A stretch of 64,000 nt of DNA from NCBI GenBank assembly GCA_036263455.1, contig DATAGZ010000022.1:186001-250000 (forward strand), given 5' to 3'. The translations under genes and the position numbers were made by a program. The notes beneath the pieces were generated by a model. That model saw nothing but the letters and a program-made list of their open reading frames with translations, was not told the DNA's origin and searched no databases. Origin of the DNA: DATAGZ01 sp036263455 (GTDB taxonomy: Bacteria; Pseudomonadota; Alphaproteobacteria; Dongiales; Dongiaceae). Of this stretch, positions 56,073 to 64,000 are shown piece after piece (within the stretch, counting starts at the first letter, position 1; each line of letters opens with the position of its first letter).

Positions 56073-58847
56073 CTAGGAAACCAGCTCCGCATAGAGCGTG
56101 CGGTAGCGGTCGACCATCCGCTCGACCGAGAAATGCTCCTGAGCCCGCGCGCGATTGCGCTCGCCGATCCTCTGACACCGTTCGGGATCGTCGAGCAGGT
56201 CGCTGATAATATCCGCCAGAGCGTCGCTGTCACCCGGTGGCGCAAGCAGGCTCGGATCGTCAACGATCTCTTCCAGTCCGCCGACCGCATACCCGACAAC
56301 CGGAATACCCATATTCATGGCAAAGGGGCCAACCTGACCGAAGCTCTCTTTCCAGACCGGAGCCACGAACAAGGTCATGCGCTCATAATAGGTGGGCAGC
56401 AGGGAGTAATCGACATAACCGGTGAATTCGAAATTTTCCGCCAGCTCCGCCTTTTGCACCGCGGCACGATACGGTTCGAGATACGTGCCGCCGCCCACGA
56501 TCAGGACCTTGGTTTGCGGGCGCCTTCGCGCGACCTTGATAAAGACATCGATCGCGGCCTCGTTGAGCTTATCGCCTTCCAGGCGATACACCATGCCGAT
56601 GCAATCCTGGGGCAGGATCCGATCTGCCCCTGCGGCGAACAGAGTAAAGTCGCTGCCAGGATGGATGGCGATATCCTGCCTCCCCGCCCCACCGAACTGC
56701 GTGCGCACGTAATTGCTGACATAGATGTAACGGTCGATAAAGGGTGCACGATAGGGAGCGACCGGTGTGTTGATGTTTTCCACCACACGGCAGTTCAAAG
56801 TCTGAACCGCGCGGAAAAAGATATCATACCACCAGGAATCGCAGTCGCCCCAGTAATGAAAATGCACCAATTCGGGTTCATACTCCCGAAGAAAAGCGAG
56901 TACTTCTTCGGGAGAACGCGGCTGGGAAAAAACCGTGGCTTCCACGCCGCGATAGGCGGGCGGATCCGGGACATAGCTCGTGACCACTCTATGCTGATAA
57001 TCCGGCCCGAGATTCTCGACGAGATCCATGACTAGGCGAGATGATCCGCCCAGCATGAAATTGGCGAGCACATGCAAGACGCGCTTTTTTCCGTGCTCGC
57101 GTTTTAATGGAAGCGACGGAACGAAAGCTTTGCCTTCAGAAGCTTCACCGGGGTTGGCGGGCGGCGTCGATGTTTTCGCCGCCGCTGCACCGCCCTTCTT
57201 GGTCTTCTTCTTACGTCCCATGAGCTTCGCCAGGAGTCGTCGTGCCTTGTTTTTCCAAAGTTTAGAGACGTATTTGTTCAGGCGGCGCAGCTCGGCATGC
57301 TGACGGCGGACGATTTCCTCTTGCTGGGCGGCATACTCGCGCAGACGGGTAATCTCCGTCGAAAAATGTTCCGCCTGCAGCGCCATGGCCTGCTCCTTGG
57401 CGTAGATATATTCGTTGAGCCGGTCGATTTCCTTTTGCTGATCGGCGGCAAGACGTTCCTTGGCGGCAATGACTGTTTCGATCTGCGCGATGTGGTCAGC
57501 ATGCTCCTCCGCTTGGCGGATGGCGGCCGCGTCCTTGGCGGCAATGGCTGTTTCGATCTGTGCGATCCGATCGGCGTGCTCTTTCGCCTGGCGGGCAATG
57601 GCTCCTTCCTTGGCTTTGACGGCTGAGACCATTTCCGCAATGGTTTCATCTTTGGCGTTGATGACCCCTTCCATCTCCGCGATGTGATCGGCATGCTCCC
57701 CAGCCTGGCGGGCGATGGCACCATCCTTGGCGCGCAAGACGGCTTCCAGATCGCCGATCCGTTCTTCATATTGGCCAGCCTGCTCCGTCAAAGCCTGGAG
57801 CTTTTCGTCCAGTTCTCGATTCAGCTGGGCGATTTCTTGGCCCAATGTCTGGCTCTGCTCGGCGAGCCTTCGGTGCAGGCTGGCAATTTCCTTAGCTTGG
57901 CCGGAAATTGCCTTGTCCTTCTCGGCAAGCGCCTTATGTACACGCGCGTCTTCGGCATAATAGAAGGCCCGATGGTTTTGATAAGCCTCGACCAGCCGAG
58001 CCTCGACCGTACTCATCGCGTCCCGAGCCGCGGGAAAGCGCGCGGCAAGCGCATCGAAATTTTTAACCGCCGCGGGCAGGCTCACGGCCTCCCTGAGGGC
58101 GGAATATAGATCGAGGCTCAGTCCTTCGATCGGTGCCGCGGATGTTGCGGCTGCGTCCTCGCTCCGGTGATGACGTTCATCCTGGCGCAGAAAATCATCC
58201 GTGGCTTTTTCCACCGCCGGCACCAAAGCAGGAAGGACCACACCCAGCGTTTTTTCCAGGCGGCGACGCTCGCCGCGCCAATTGCCGAGAAGGTCGGTAT
58301 AGGGGACGAACACCCGCGGATAGGGACGTGCGTAATACTCCGCATCGAGCATATAGCGCGACCAAAGCAGGCGCGCATAATCGACGGGGATGCCGTCGCG
58401 GGTTTCCAGAGACCGGGCGACTTCGGTTGGATGGCGAAAGGGGATGACAATCTTGATATCGCAACCCAGCTTGGCCAGCGCGTCCCGCCACAATGGGAAG
58501 AGCCGGCAGATGCGCGGTTCCTTTATGACAAGAAGGCGAGAGCGGGAAAAGTCCCGCGACAGCAGCGCGTAAATCTCCTCGCGAGCCTGCTGAGACCTTT
58601 CAGAAGAAAAAGCCTCGGCAGGGATGTCTCCATAGCTGTGCCATGCGGAGCGATATTCCGCCAGCATCGCATCGTTGACGGTCAAAGCACCGGCCGATTC
58701 CCAGAAACCATGCGGATTATCCTGAGCGGGAGGAATTAGATCCGAGGCGATATCGCAGCCCCAAAGATTGAGCGCGCGCGTGATGGGAGACGTGCCGCTC
58801 CGGTGCATTCCCAGGATAATGATCGCGGTTCGCCTTGTCTTTGCCAT
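56073..58847 (-). CDS. Sulfotransferase-coiled coil-glycosyltransferase fusion
   Basis: A 924-residue protein from MAKTRRTAIIILGMHRSGTS. Residues 7-230 form a PAPS-dependent sulfotransferase-like domain. It has the 5'-phosphosulfate loop GMHRSGTS (13-20), GFWES, IKEPRICRLFPLW and the 3'-phosphate motif FRHPTEVARSL (137-147). Residues about 300-530 are a long coiled coil with internal repeats of EHADHIAQIE. A basic linker (531-552) leads to a family 4-like glycosyltransferase domain (588-924) with HVLANFMLGGSSRLVMDLVENL, FTGYVDYSLLPTYYERM and the donor motif KESFGQVGPFAMNMGIPVVGYAVGGLEEIV. No signal peptide is present. The start follows a hairpin-forming repeat. It is operonic with the next glycosyltransferase. 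Substrate is unknown. Confidence 0.82.
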   Translation of the reverse strand: MAKTRRTAIIILGMHRSGTSPITRALNLWGCDIASDLIPPAQDNPHGFWESAGALTVNDAMLAEYRSAWHSYGDIPAEAFSSERSQQAREEIYALLSRDFSRSRLLVIKEPRICRLFPLWRDALAKLGCDIKIVIPFRHPTEVARSLETRDGIPVDYARLLWSRYMLDAEYYARPYPRVFVPYTDLLGNWRGERRRLEKTLGVVLPALVPAVEKATDDFLRQDERHHRSEDAAATSAAPIEGLSLDLYSALREAVSLPAAVKNFDALAARFPAARDAMSTVEARLVEAYQNHRAFYYAEDARVHKALAEKDKAISGQAKEIASLHRRLAEQSQTLGQEIAQLNRELDEKLQALTEQAGQYEERIGDLEAVLRAKDGAIARQAGEHADHIAEMEGVINAKDETIAEMVSAVKAKEGAIARQAKEHADRIAQIETAIAAKDAAAIRQAEEHADHIAQIETVIAAKERLAADQQKEIDRLNEYIYAKEQAMALQAEHFSTEITRLREYAAQQEEIVRRQHAELRRLNKYVSKLWKNKARRLLAKLMGRKKKTKKGGAAAAKTSTPPANPGEASEGKAFVPSLPLKREHGKKRVLHVLANFMLGGSSRLVMDLVENLGPDYQHRVVTSYVPDPPAYRGVEATVFSQPRSPEEVLAFLREYEPELVHFHYWGDCDSWWYDIFFRAVQTLNCRVVENINTPVAPYRAPFIDRYIYVSNYVRTQFGGAGRQDIAIHPGSDFTLFAAGADRILPQDCIGMVYRLEGDKLNEAAIDVFIKVARRRPQTKVLIVGGGTYLEPYRAAVQKAELAENFEFTGYVDYSLLPTYYERMTLFVAPVWKESFGQVGPFAMNMGIPVVGYAVGGLEEIVDDPSLLAPPGDSDALADIISDLLDDPERCQRIGERNRARAQEHFSVERMVDRYRTLYAELVS
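57458..57720. repeat. Internal 75-bp repeat in the coiled-coil region
   Basis: Blocks beginning CCTTGGCGGCAATG recur at 57458 and 57533, 75 bases (25 codons) apart, with about four in five bases identical over 60 bases. A more diverged copy lies beyond 57660. In protein terms the unit is EHADHIAQIE plus a short charged helix. All copies keep the reading frame and the heptad pattern, so the coiled coil grew by in-frame duplication. Confidence 0.75.
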
Positions 58848-58867
58848 CGTCCGTTTTCTAGCGGACG
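58848..58867. repeat. Inverted repeat directly before the fusion gene start
   Basis: CGTCCG and CGGACG pair around 8 bases, and the repeat abuts the ATG of the sulfotransferase-glycosyltransferase gene. In RNA it would form a 6-bp hairpin over the ribosome-binding region, where no strong Shine-Dalgarno sequence is seen. It could limit translation or be an operator. Confidence 0.4.
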
Positions 58868-58951
58868 TCTTTACCGTGGTCAATCGCGAGGGGCAGGCCT
58901 ATATCGACTATCCCGCTTGGATTTTCCGCCAACAAACTCTATCTTTTCTGG

Positions 58952-59521
58952 ATGAGCGCTTATTGTGACGTGGCCAAAGGTCACCCCTATCATGGCCCCT
59001 ATCATGACGGTGATTACGGCTTCCCGCTCGAGGACGAGGCCGCTCTTTTTGAGCGTTTTGTCATGGAAATCAATCAAGCGGGACTGAGCTGGCTGACTGT
59101 TCTCAAGAAGATGGAAGGCCTGCGGCGTGCCTATGACGCCTTCGCGGTGGATAAAGTTGCGGCTTATGGATCCCGTGACGTTGCCCGCCTGATGCAGGAT
59201 CAATCCATTATCCGCAACCGGCTCAAGATCGAGGCTGCCATAAAAAACGCTCAAACCATACAGAAGCTGCGTGCCGAGCATGGATCTTTCGCCGCGTGGC
59301 TCGACAAGAATCACCCTTTGACACGCCCGGGCTGGACCATTTTGTTCAAGAAAACCTTCGTTTTCACCGGCGGGGAAATCGTCAACGAATTTCTGATGTC
59401 GATTGGCTATCTTCCCGGAGCGCATCGGCCTGACTGTCCCGCCTACAAGAAAATCGCCAGGGTGCGCCCGGCCTGGATGCGCGCCGAGAAAACCGGCTTT
59501 CGCTATTACGGCGCGGATTGA
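58952..59521 (+). CDS. tag: DNA-3-methyladenine glycosylase I
   Basis: Base-excision enzyme that removes 3-methyladenine. The protein has 189 residues. Visible are the zinc ligand Cys5 near the N-terminus, YGFPLEDEAALFERFVMEINQAGLSWLTVLKK, the helix-hairpin region, and the C-terminal HRPDCPAY with the other His and Cys ligands. The family length is about 185-195. Its stop codon lies inside the -35 element of the rpmH promoter. Confidence 0.93.
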   Translation: MSAYCDVAKGHPYHGPYHDGDYGFPLEDEAALFERFVMEINQAGLSWLTVLKKMEGLRRAYDAFAVDKVAAYGSRDVARLMQDQSIIRNRLKIEAAIKNAQTIQKLRAEHGSFAAWLDKNHPLTRPGWTILFKKTFVFTGGEIVNEFLMSIGYLPGAHRPDCPAYKKIARVRPAWMRAEKTGFRYYGAD

Positions 59522-59546
59522 CAGACCCCGGCAGTTTCTCTATAGA
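59518..59546 (+). promoter_or_regulatory. Sigma-70-type promoter for rpmH-rnpA
   Basis: TTGACA and TATAGA are separated by exactly 17 bases, a near-consensus housekeeping promoter. It overlaps the end of tag and lies 27 bases before the rpmH start. It probably drives the whole rpmH-rnpA-yidD-yidC-engB run. Confidence 0.85.
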
Positions 59547-59572
59547 ACTGCGCAACAAATTGGAGAAGTCCC

Positions 59573-59707
59573 GTGAAACGCACGTATCAGCCAAGCCGCT
59601 TGGTCCGCAAACGCCGCCACGGCTTCCGCGCCCGCATGGAAACCCCTGGCGGCCGGAAGGTGATCAATGCCCGCCGCGCGAAGGGCCGCAAGCGCCTCTC
59701 GGCCTAA
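59573..59707 (+). CDS. rpmH: 50S ribosomal protein L34
   Basis: A 44-residue, very basic ribosomal protein. The translation opens MKRTYQPSRLVRKRRHGFRA with a GTG start and ends RRAKGRKRLSA, which is L34 along its whole length. GGAG lies 9 bases upstream. The gene is too short for routine ORF calling, and the overlapping longer frame (59518-59886) is a shadow. Confidence 0.97.
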   Translation: MKRTYQPSRLVRKRRHGFRARMETPGGRKVINARRAKGRKRLSA

Positions 59708-59716
59708 TCTTTTCCG

Positions 59717-60073
59717 ATGATGGCAATTGGCCGGCTACGGCGCCGGTCAGAATTTCTACGTGTAGCCGCGGCGAAAAGGAAATGGGTGGCGCGACATGTT
59801 ATTGTTCAGCACGCCCCCGCGCCCGAACATATGATCCGGTACGGACTCACGGCGAGCAAGAAAGTCGGCAATGCCCCCACCCGTAATCGCGCACGGCGGC
59901 GTCTGCGGGCGGCGGCACGCCTGATGTTCCCCGGCCGCGGCGTGCCTGCCGATATAGTCTTGATTGCGCGGCAGAGCATCGCCACGGCATCCTGGGGCGA
60001 GATTCTCGACGATATTCGTCACGCACTGGAAAAATTGGAGCGCGGAATAGCGATGAACAATGGCCAAGCATGA
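59717..60073 (+). CDS. rnpA: Ribonuclease P protein component
   Basis: Protein subunit of RNase P for tRNA 5' maturation. The protein has 118 residues. The family core IRYGLTASKKVGNAPTRNRARRRLRAAARL carries the conserved RNR basic helix, and VLIAR follows. It lies 9 bases after rpmH and overlaps yidD by 14 bases. Confidence 0.95.
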   Translation: MMAIGRLRRRSEFLRVAAAKRKWVARHVIVQHAPAPEHMIRYGLTASKKVGNAPTRNRARRRLRAAARLMFPGRGVPADIVLIARQSIATASWGEILDDIRHALEKLERGIAMNNGQA

Positions 60074-60302
60074 CACTTTGCTGGTGATTCCGGCAATCGC
60101 CATGATCCGCCTCTACCAGCTGACGCTCTCGCCGTTTTGGCCAGGCGTTTGCCGCTATCGGCCGAGTTGCTCCGCCTATGCAATCGAGGCCATTTCCCGG
60201 CACGGCCTCGCCAAAGGCTGCTGGCTCGGCCTTTTACGCCTGCTCCGTTGCCACCCCTGGGGCGGGCACGGCCACGATCCCGTCCCTCCACTTTCGCAGT
60301 AG
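60060..60302 (+). CDS. yidD: Membrane protein insertion efficiency factor YidD
   Basis: An 80-residue membrane-associated protein that assists YidC-dependent insertion. Conserved residues are in IRLYQLTLSPFWPGVCRYRPSCSAYAIEAISRHG and LLRCHPWGGHGHDPVP, which contains the cysteines and the HPWGxxGxDPVP motif of the family. It sits between rnpA and yidC, the universal order. Confidence 0.96.
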   Translation: MAKHDTLLVIPAIAMIRLYQLTLSPFWPGVCRYRPSCSAYAIEAISRHGLAKGCWLGLLRLLRCHPWGGHGHDPVPPLSQ

Positions 60303-60306
60303 CACT

Positions 60307-62001
60307 ATGGAACAACGCAATATCATCATCGCCGTCATTCTTTGCTTCGTGATCCTGTTCGGCTGGAATTATTTTCTAGCGCCCAAGACGTCCCAGCCGC
60401 CGGCGCAACACACGCAATCAACCGTGGCGCCGAGCGAACAGAGCACCCCTCCCGCTCCAGCCGCCTTGTCTCGCGAGGAAGCCCTGGCCCAGAGCCCCCG
60501 GCTTCCCATCGATACGCCACGTCTCAAAGGCTCAGTTTCTTTGAAAGGCGGCAAGGTCGATGATCTGATTCTTCGGGATTATAAGGCCACGGTCGCCGCC
60601 GATTCGCCGCCGGTGGCGCTTCTCTCTCCCGCCCAGGGACAAGACGGGTATTTTGCGGATTGGGGATGGCTTGGAGAAAACGACAAAATCGCGCTGCCAG
60701 GAAGCGAGACTCTCTGGAAAAGCCAAGATCGGGCCCTGACCTTCGACCACCCGGTGACGCTGAGCTGGGATAACGGCCAAGGGCTGGAATTCCGGCGCGT
60801 CATCAGCGTGGACGCCAACTACATGTTCACGGTGAGCGACAGCGTCGTCAACCATGCGGCGAGCGCCATATCACTCAGTCCATTCGGCCGCATCAAACGC
60901 ATTGGCACGCCCCCGGTTGTCGGCACTTATGTGCTTCACGAAGGCCCGATCGGCGTTCTGGACGGATCGCTTCACGAGATCAAGTACAAATCCCTCAAGG
61001 GAGAGGACCCGCAGGAATACACCAGTAACGGTGGCTGGCTCGGTATCACCGATAAATATTGGCTGACAGCGCTGGTTGTTCCTCAAGGGGAAAATATCCA
61101 CGCAACCTTCCATCATATCGCCAAGGACGATTCCTATCAGAGCGATTTCGTGGGCGCCAAGACCGTCCTCATGCCGGGAGCGGAGCGCACCTTCAATGGC
61201 AAGTTCTTTGCCGGCGCCAAGGAAGTAAAACTGCTCGACGCCTACCGCGACCAGCTCGGCATCCCCCTCTTCGATCGCGCCGTTGATTTCGGTTGGTATT
61301 ATTTTCTCACCAAGCCGATGTTTTATCTGCTCGACTGGCTTTACTCCCTGTTTGGCAATTTCGGCCTGTCCATTCTCGCTTTGACGATTATTGTCAAGGC
61401 GGTGATGTTCCCGCTGGCAAACCGCTCGTACCGGTCCATGTCGCGCATGAAACTGCTTCAACCCAAGATGCAGGAAATCAAGGAACGCGTCGGCGACGAT
61501 CGCCAGAAGCTCAATATGGAAATGATGGAGCTCTACAAGCGCGAAAAAATCAATCCGGCCGCCGGGTGTCTGCCGCTCCTCGTGCAGATCCCGGTTTTCT
61601 ATTCGCTCTATAAAGTCTTCTATGTGACGATTGAAATGCGGCACGCCCCGTTCTTCGGCTGGATTAAGGATCTCTCTGCGCCGGATCCGACCTCGATCTT
61701 GAACGTCTTCGGCCTCGCGCCCTGGGCAACCCCCCATTTGGGGCCACTTCATTTCTTATCGATAGGCGCCTGGCCTCTCCTTATGGGCTTCACCATGTGG
61801 CTGCAACAGAAGCTCAATCCGACCCCGCCCGATCCGACTCAGGCGCGGCTGTTCCAGCTCATGCCGATTATCTTCACCTTCACGCTGGGGCAATTTGCCT
61901 CGGGGCTGGTCATCTATTGGGCCTGGAATAATACCCTGTCGATTCTCCAACAGAAATTCATCATGTGGCGGGTCGAGAGATCAAAGCCTCGCCTGGCTTA
62001 G
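60307..62001 (+). CDS. yidC: Membrane protein insertase YidC
   Basis: Inner-membrane insertase and chaperone. The protein has 564 residues from MEQRNIIIAVILCFVILFGWNYF (first membrane segment). A large periplasmic beta domain (about 60-340) precedes five C-terminal membrane helices that carry FGLSILALTIIVKAVMFPLANRSYRSMSRMKLLQPKMQEIKE and NPAAGCLPLLVQIPVFYSLYKVF. The conserved positive groove residue is in the RSYRSM stretch. The start is 4 bases past yidD. Confidence 0.97.
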   Translation: MEQRNIIIAVILCFVILFGWNYFLAPKTSQPPAQHTQSTVAPSEQSTPPAPAALSREEALAQSPRLPIDTPRLKGSVSLKGGKVDDLILRDYKATVAADSPPVALLSPAQGQDGYFADWGWLGENDKIALPGSETLWKSQDRALTFDHPVTLSWDNGQGLEFRRVISVDANYMFTVSDSVVNHAASAISLSPFGRIKRIGTPPVVGTYVLHEGPIGVLDGSLHEIKYKSLKGEDPQEYTSNGGWLGITDKYWLTALVVPQGENIHATFHHIAKDDSYQSDFVGAKTVLMPGAERTFNGKFFAGAKEVKLLDAYRDQLGIPLFDRAVDFGWYYFLTKPMFYLLDWLYSLFGNFGLSILALTIIVKAVMFPLANRSYRSMSRMKLLQPKMQEIKERVGDDRQKLNMEMMELYKREKINPAAGCLPLLVQIPVFYSLYKVFYVTIEMRHAPFFGWIKDLSAPDPTSILNVFGLAPWATPHLGPLHFLSIGAWPLLMGFTMWLQQKLNPTPPDPTQARLFQLMPIIFTFTLGQFASGLVIYWAWNNTLSILQQKFIMWRVERSKPRLA

Positions 62002-62002
62002 C

Positions 62003-62617
62003 GTGACGATCGATACGACGCTGTTTGCCGCCACCTGCCGCTTCTTGGCGGGGGCGGCCGACACCGCCGCGCTGCCTCCCCCCTCTCTTCCCGAAATAGC
62101 CTTCGCCGGGCGCTCCAACGTTGGAAAGTCCAGTCTGCTCAATGCCTTGGTCGGCAGGCGGGCCCTGGCCTATGTTTCGGCCCAGCCTGGCCGGACCCAG
62201 CAGCTCAATTTCTACGAACTGGGCGAGGCGCTGCGGCTCGTGGATTTGCCTGGCCATGGATATGCCCGGATCAGCCGCCAAGAAAGCGCCAAATGGTTCG
62301 CCCTCATCACAGCCTATCTTCGCTACCGGGTCCCGCTCAAGCGGATCTATCTGCTTGCCGACCCTAAGGCGGGGTTCAAGGATTCCGACCGGGAACTCAT
62401 GGATGTCTTGGACGGCGCAGGCCTTTCGTATCAAATCGTCCTCACCAAGATCGACCGGCTGAAAAGCGCGGAAATCGAAGCCGCCCAGGCGGGTATTCTC
62501 CGCGACATCGCCCGCCGCCCCGCCGCTCACCCCGAACTCCACTTGACCAGTGCGGCGACCGGAACGGGGATTGCCGAACTGCGCCAGCATATAGTGACCT
62601 TGATTAATGGCACTTGA
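62003..62617 (+). CDS. engB: Ribosome biogenesis GTPase EngB (YihA/YsxC)
   Basis: GTPase needed for large-subunit assembly and division. The protein has 204 residues from a GTG start one base after the yidC stop. G1 is GRSNVGKSS, G2 includes PGRTQQLNF, G3 is DLPGHGYA, G4 is TKIDRL and G5 is TSAATGTG. The frame continues upstream inside yidC without family similarity. Confidence 0.95.
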   Translation: MTIDTTLFAATCRFLAGAADTAALPPPSLPEIAFAGRSNVGKSSLLNALVGRRALAYVSAQPGRTQQLNFYELGEALRLVDLPGHGYARISRQESAKWFALITAYLRYRVPLKRIYLLADPKAGFKDSDRELMDVLDGAGLSYQIVLTKIDRLKSAEIEAAQAGILRDIARRPAAHPELHLTSAATGTGIAELRQHIVTLINGT

Positions 62618-62635
62618 GAACCGTAAGAAGGGATT

Positions 62636-63514
62636 ATGAACGCAGAAACATCTCCGGCGCTTCACCGCGCAGAAATTCTCGCCGATGCCCTTCCCTATAT
62701 GCAAAAATATGCGGGGCGACGCGTCGTCATCAAGTATGGCGGCCATGCAATGGGCGACCCGCGCCTGGGCGCCCTGTTCGCCCGCGATATCGTCTTGCTG
62801 CGCCAGACGGGCATTTTCCCCATCGTGGTCCATGGCGGCGGTCCGCAGATCGCGGCGATGCTCGCGCGTCTCAATATCCAGAGCCAATTCGTCGATGGTC
62901 TCCGCGTTACCGATGGCCCAACCATGGAAGTAGTGGAAATGGTCCTCTCCGGAACAATCAACAAGGCCCTGGTGGCTGTCCTCAACGAGGCGGGCGGACA
63001 GACGATTGGACTGTCAGGGAAAGATGGCAGCCTGGTTCGCGCGCGCAAGGCCCGCGCCACCAAGGATGGTAAAAAGGTCGATCTCGGGCTGGTGGGTGAG
63101 CCGGAAAAGATCGACCCCACCATTCTGTTCGCCCTGGAAAAAGCAGGCATCATCCCGGTCATCGCCCCGGTCGCCTCCGGGGCTGACGGCACGACATACA
63201 ATATCAATGCCGACACAGTTGCGGGCGCTATCGCCGGAGCGGTGGATGCTCAGCGGCTCCTGCTCCTGACTGACGTACCTGGAGTACTCGACAAAAGTGG
63301 TACGCTCATCCCCCAGCTATCCGCCGGCGAGGTCCGCGCGCTCGCGGCAGATGGGACAATTTCGGGCGGGATGATCCCCAAGCTCGAGACTTGCCTTGCC
63401 GTGGTCGAGGCAGGTGTGGAGGCGGCGGTGATTCTCGACGGGCGGATCGCTCATTCCCTGCTTTTGGAGATGTTCACGCCGGAAGGATTCGGTACCCTGG
63501 TCATGCGCGGTTGA
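62636..63514 (+). CDS. argB: Acetylglutamate kinase
   Basis: Second enzyme of arginine synthesis; phosphorylates N-acetylglutamate. The protein has 292 residues. VIKYGGHAMGD carries the phosphate-binding Lys. VVHGGGPQIAAML, RVTDGPTMEVVEMVL and NINADTVAGAIAGA are visible, along with the C-terminal GGMIPKLETCLAVVEAGVEAAVILDGRIAHSLLLEMFT. The N-terminal helix (ALHRAEILADALPYMQKYAG) is typical of arginine-inhibited hexameric forms, so feedback control is likely. Confidence 0.97.
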   Translation: MNAETSPALHRAEILADALPYMQKYAGRRVVIKYGGHAMGDPRLGALFARDIVLLRQTGIFPIVVHGGGPQIAAMLARLNIQSQFVDGLRVTDGPTMEVVEMVLSGTINKALVAVLNEAGGQTIGLSGKDGSLVRARKARATKDGKKVDLGLVGEPEKIDPTILFALEKAGIIPVIAPVASGADGTTYNINADTVAGAIAGAVDAQRLLLLTDVPGVLDKSGTLIPQLSAGEVRALAADGTISGGMIPKLETCLAVVEAGVEAAVILDGRIAHSLLLEMFTPEGFGTLVMRG

Positions 63515-63518
63515 TGTC

Positions 63519-64000
63519 ATGAAGATACAGTCGTGGGTCTTCGACCTCGACAATACCCTCTATCCCGCATCGTGCCGGCTCTTCGATGCGGTAAGCCGGC
63601 GCATTGGCCTTTTCATAGAGGAAATGCTGGCCCTCGGACCCGAGGAAGCACGACGCCTGCAGAAGGTCTATTTCAAGGAGCATGGCACGACCCTGCGCGG
63701 ATTGATGATCCATCACGCCGTCGATCCTCATGAATATCTCGAATTCGTCCACACCATCGATCTGACCGACCTCTGTGCCGACCGCGAGCTCGGACAGGCC
63801 CTGGAGAATCTTCCCGGTCGAAAATATATCTTCACCAATGCCTCGGTGAACCACGCTCGTTGGGTCCTGTCGCGGCTCGGCATTCACGACCATTTCGAAA
63901 CGATCTTCGACATCCATGCCGCGGGCTATATCCCCAAACCGGAAATCGACACCTATGCCGCTTTTCTCGCAAAGACGGGAATCGATCCGCATACCGCCCT
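63519..64000 (+). CDS. HAD-family pyrimidine 5'-nucleotidase-like phosphatase, cut by window edge
   Basis: 160 residues visible of an expected 220-240. The HAD motif I is WVFDLDNTLYPA with both catalytic aspartates, and motif II is YIFTNAS. A helical cap lies between them, and KPEIDTYAAFLAKTGI leads toward motif III. The DNTLYPA form and SDT1-like spacing fit the pyrimidine 5'-nucleotidase group often found beside argB in alphaproteobacteria; the substrate is inferred. It starts 4 bases after argB. Confidence 0.85.
   Translation, partial: MKIQSWVFDLDNTLYPASCRLFDAVSRRIGLFIEEMLALGPEEARRLQKVYFKEHGTTLRGLMIHHAVDPHEYLEFVHTIDLTDLCADRELGQALENLPGRKYIFTNASVNHARWVLSRLGIHDHFETIFDIHAAGYIPKPEIDTYAAFLAKTGIDPHTA

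Noticed and set aside
59518..59886. 122-residue frame covering rpmH
   Set aside because: The DNA encodes L34 and the start of RnpA in other frames; this frame is a Pro/Arg-rich shadow.

Overview
The window is one contiguous, gene-dense piece of a chromosome from a motile Gram-negative alphaproteobacterium with moderately high GC. The class assignment rests on gene content: the CtrA-pathway kinase CckA sits directly downstream of flhB, and the window also has FliX, MotE-type and FliE/FlgBC-linked flagellar genes, a DUF1013/TrcR cell-cycle regulator, an alphaproteobacterial SOS box at recA, HisZ, and small alphaproteobacterial families (DUF6867- and DUF6898-like). A Rhodospirillales- or Micropepsales-like lineage is plausible but cannot be fixed from this window. 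I see no insertion sequence, prophage, CRISPR array, tRNA or rRNA. No gap between genes exceeds about 175 bases, so there is no large empty stretch.

Layout. (1) 1-8.7 kb, minus strand: 3' part of glyA and rpiB, then a branched-chain amino acid ABC transporter locus (livH-livM-livG-livF, a small membrane protein, a periplasmic binding protein, a terminator and a second, lipoprotein-type binding protein). (2) 8.8-22.9 kb: glutaryl-CoA dehydrogenase, a cell-wall amidase, a large AsmA protein, a trcR-psuK-psuG unit (pseudouridine breakdown), a molybdopterin oxidoreductase, SDR-hisZ-purA, and purD-rluA-like-tfoX. (3) 22.9-35 kb: xseA and a catalytically degenerate M23 protein; lepB-rnc-era; a three-module 1155-residue flavin/iron-sulfur oxidoreductase; alaS; recA with SOS promoter and terminator. 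(4) 35-58.9 kb: a flagellar/chemotaxis island. It holds flgB-flgC-fliE-fliQ-fliR-flhB-cckA, fliO-fliP, fliL-fliM-motE, cheY-cheZ-(helical repeat protein), flgF-flgG-flgA-flgH, fliX-dksA, flgI-flgJ-flgN, a FlaG-like gene, a sigma-54-driven 747-residue flagellin, and two large glycan-modification genes. One of those is a sulfotransferase-coiled coil-glycosyltransferase fusion. (5) 58.9-64 kb: tag, then the conserved rpmH-rnpA-yidD-yidC-engB-argB run and the start of a HAD phosphatase.

How they work together. The island covers the export gate (FliO, FliP, FliQ, FliR, FlhB), rod (FlgB, FlgC, FlgF, FlgG, FliE), P- and L-ring proteins and their helpers (FlgI, FlgH, FlgA, FlgJ-like, FliX), the switch and stator accessories (FliM, FliL, MotE), phospho-signalling (CheY, CheZ-like) and the filament (flagellin, FlaG-like). 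CckA links the same locus to cell-cycle control. The most unusual element is the pair of genes converging on the flagellin. I infer that they decorate the long, Ser/Thr/Asn-rich flagellin insert or another surface polymer, possibly with a sulfated glycan. Many start codons overlap the preceding stop as ATGA, GTGA, TGATG or TAATG, so translational coupling is widespread.
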